From an uncultured Alphaproteobacteria bacterium (GTDB taxonomy: Bacteria > Pseudomonadota > Alphaproteobacteria > Micropepsales > Micropepsaceae), in assembly GCA_902826695.1 (NCBI GenBank), contig CADEFU010000008.1:1-64000 (forward strand): 64,000 bases of DNA, given 5' to 3'. Below are positions 63,025-64,000 of this stretch, in pieces; the first letter of the stretch is position 1; the number at the start of each line of letters is the position of its first letter. Both the position numbers and the translations under genes were made by a program. The notes below the pieces were generated by a model. It did no database searches. It was not told the origin of the DNA and saw only the letters and a program-made list of their open reading frames with translations.

Positions 63025-63888
63025 TCAGGCCGATGTTGCGGGAATCACAGGCTGGGCGCCTTCGTCGCTCAGGAGCACGAGCATCATGTTCGAGACGAGT
63101 GTCGCCTTTTGCGCGGAGGTCATGTCGGTGATGCCTTCGGTTTGGAATCGATCGAGTGCCATGCGGACCATGCCGATCGCGCCATCGACCATTTTTTCGC
63201 GGGCTTGAATCAGCGCCTCCGCCTGCTGGCGGCGAAGCATGATCGATGCAATCTCGGGCGCGTAGGCGAGGTGCGTGATGCGCATTTCAAGGATTTCGAT
63301 GCCGGCCACATTGACCGAACGTTGAAGCGATTCTTTCAAAAGATCGGACACTGCACCGGCGTTACCGCGCAGCGACACGTGCTCGTCCTTCTTTTCATCG
63401 TAGGGATGGGTCGAAACGACGTCACGCAGCGCCATCTCGCACTGTGTTTTGATGTAGGTCTCGAAGTCGTCTACGTCGAACACAGCCTGTGCCGTGTCCC
63501 TGATCAACCAGACAACGACGGCTGCCACGTCGATGGGGTTGCCGACCTTGTCGTTCACTTTCAGCGTCGGGGTCGTAAAGTTGCGCACGCGAAGCGACAG
63601 TTTTTGTTTCGCGTAGAATGGATTGACCCAGTGGAAGCCCTCGGCGCGTACCGTTCCGACGTAACGCCCGAAGAGCGTAAGCACGGCGGATTCGTTCGGC
63701 TTGAGGACCAAGAAGCCGCTCATGCAAAAGACAGTCAGCACGATGATCGGGACGCCTAGAAACGGGCGCACCGTCAGTGCGACGCCTGCCAACAGCAACA
63801 ACACGAGCACGCCCAGCATCAACCAGCCGGAGATGGCGTTCGTGATCAGGTTTTCCTTCGACGGTAGTGCGAGCTTGGAATCGGACAT
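63025..63888 (-). CDS. SPFH/band-7 domain membrane protein
   Basis: A 287-residue protein. Two hydrophobic segments lie at about residues 22-43 (GWLMLGVLVLLLLAGVALT) and 47-63; the SPFH domain starts with KPNESAVLTLFGRYVGTVRA and has FHWVNPFYAKQKLSLRVRN, then DVDDFETYIKTQCEMALRDV. The C-terminal helix has RQQAEALIQAREKMVDGA. Such proteins form large ring oligomers in the inner membrane and organise membrane or protease complexes. The GGAGGAGACAC stretch before the ATG is a good ribosome site. The gene stands apart from the Nudix gene. Nothing else is visible from 63889 to the end of the window. Confidence 0.9.
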   Translation of the reverse strand: MSDSKLALPSKENLITNAISGWLMLGVLVLLLLAGVALTVRPFLGVPIIVLTVFCMSGFLVLKPNESAVLTLFGRYVGTVRAEGFHWVNPFYAKQKLSLRVRNFTTPTLKVNDKVGNPIDVAAVVVWLIRDTAQAVFDVDDFETYIKTQCEMALRDVVSTHPYDEKKDEHVSLRGNAGAVSDLLKESLQRSVNVAGIEILEMRITHLAYAPEIASIMLRRQQAEALIQAREKMVDGAIGMVRMALDRFQTEGITDMTSAQKATLVSNMMLVLLSDEGAQPVIPATSA

Positions 63889-64000
63889 GTGTCTCCTCCG
63901 CGTGCAGAATCGGGCGATCCGCCGTGCCTAGTATATTGGGTGGTTGGGGCTTGTGCGGGAGGGGGCTGGCCCAATTCGGCCAGGCATGGCGGCTGCATCG

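Overview
The window is chromosomal DNA from a GC-rich alphaproteobacterium. The lineage markers are a MipZ division-site ATPase, the DivK-PleD cell-cycle pair, ClpS-ClpA, a phasin, DUF1489 and DUF3572 proteins, a DinB with an N-terminal zinc-finger extension, and a short PutA without a DNA-binding domain. I cannot assign a genus. No rRNA, tRNA, CRISPR array, integrase or transposase was seen.

Layout. 1-3614: 3' part of a giant autotransporter whose passenger contains almost identical tandem blocks. 3.7-5.6 kb: a sulfotransferase and a small secreted protein between two copies of a long palindromic repeat, one copy interrupted by a second palindrome. 5.6-7.9 kb: a heat-shock operon with an RpoH-like promoter, a 16-codon leader reading frame that resembles the GroES N-terminus, two small proteins and two Hsp20 chaperones, plus a divergent secreted protein. 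8.0-17.6 kb: a defence island with a protein carrying two PD-(D/E)XK-like cores, Vsr, a Z1 ATPase, a DUF4420 PD-(D/E)XK protein, a MutL/MORC-type GHKL ATPase, a protein with a duplicated DNA-binding-like unit, and a cytosine-5 methyltransferase. 17.6-21.5 kb: repeat-rich accessory DNA with a Phd/PemK-type toxin-antitoxin pair between a truncated and an intact copy of the same gene, a perfect 35-bp inverted repeat, a GTCTT-rich palindrome, and a 97-bp direct duplication whose copies both carry an alphaproteobacterial LexA-like motif. 21.5-22.8 kb: a Fic protein.

22.8-64 kb is mostly core genome. It holds an HlyD/permease/ATPase exporter facing an MMPL transporter, and leucine-catabolism genes (both methylcrotonyl-CoA carboxylase subunits and an enoyl-CoA hydratase) interrupted by three unrelated genes that include an RNase T2. 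Next come small secreted proteins, a sulfatase, PutA, MipZ with a SPOR-tailed D,D-carboxypeptidase, a phasin, ClpS-ClpA, and agmatine deiminase with N-carbamoylputrescine amidase. The right end carries DinB with a ROK sugar kinase, a HAD hydrolase and DUF3572, then DivK-PleD, ribosomal protein L33, an MFS transporter, a Nudix hydrolase and a band-7 protein.

The most unusual parts are the composite restriction-like island, the GroES-like leader frame in the heat-shock operon, and the nested repeats around the toxin-antitoxin genes. Gene neighbours are tightly packed: many pairs share ATGA, GTGA or TTGA overlaps, and several convergent pairs overlap by four bases. I used these overlaps to choose starts.
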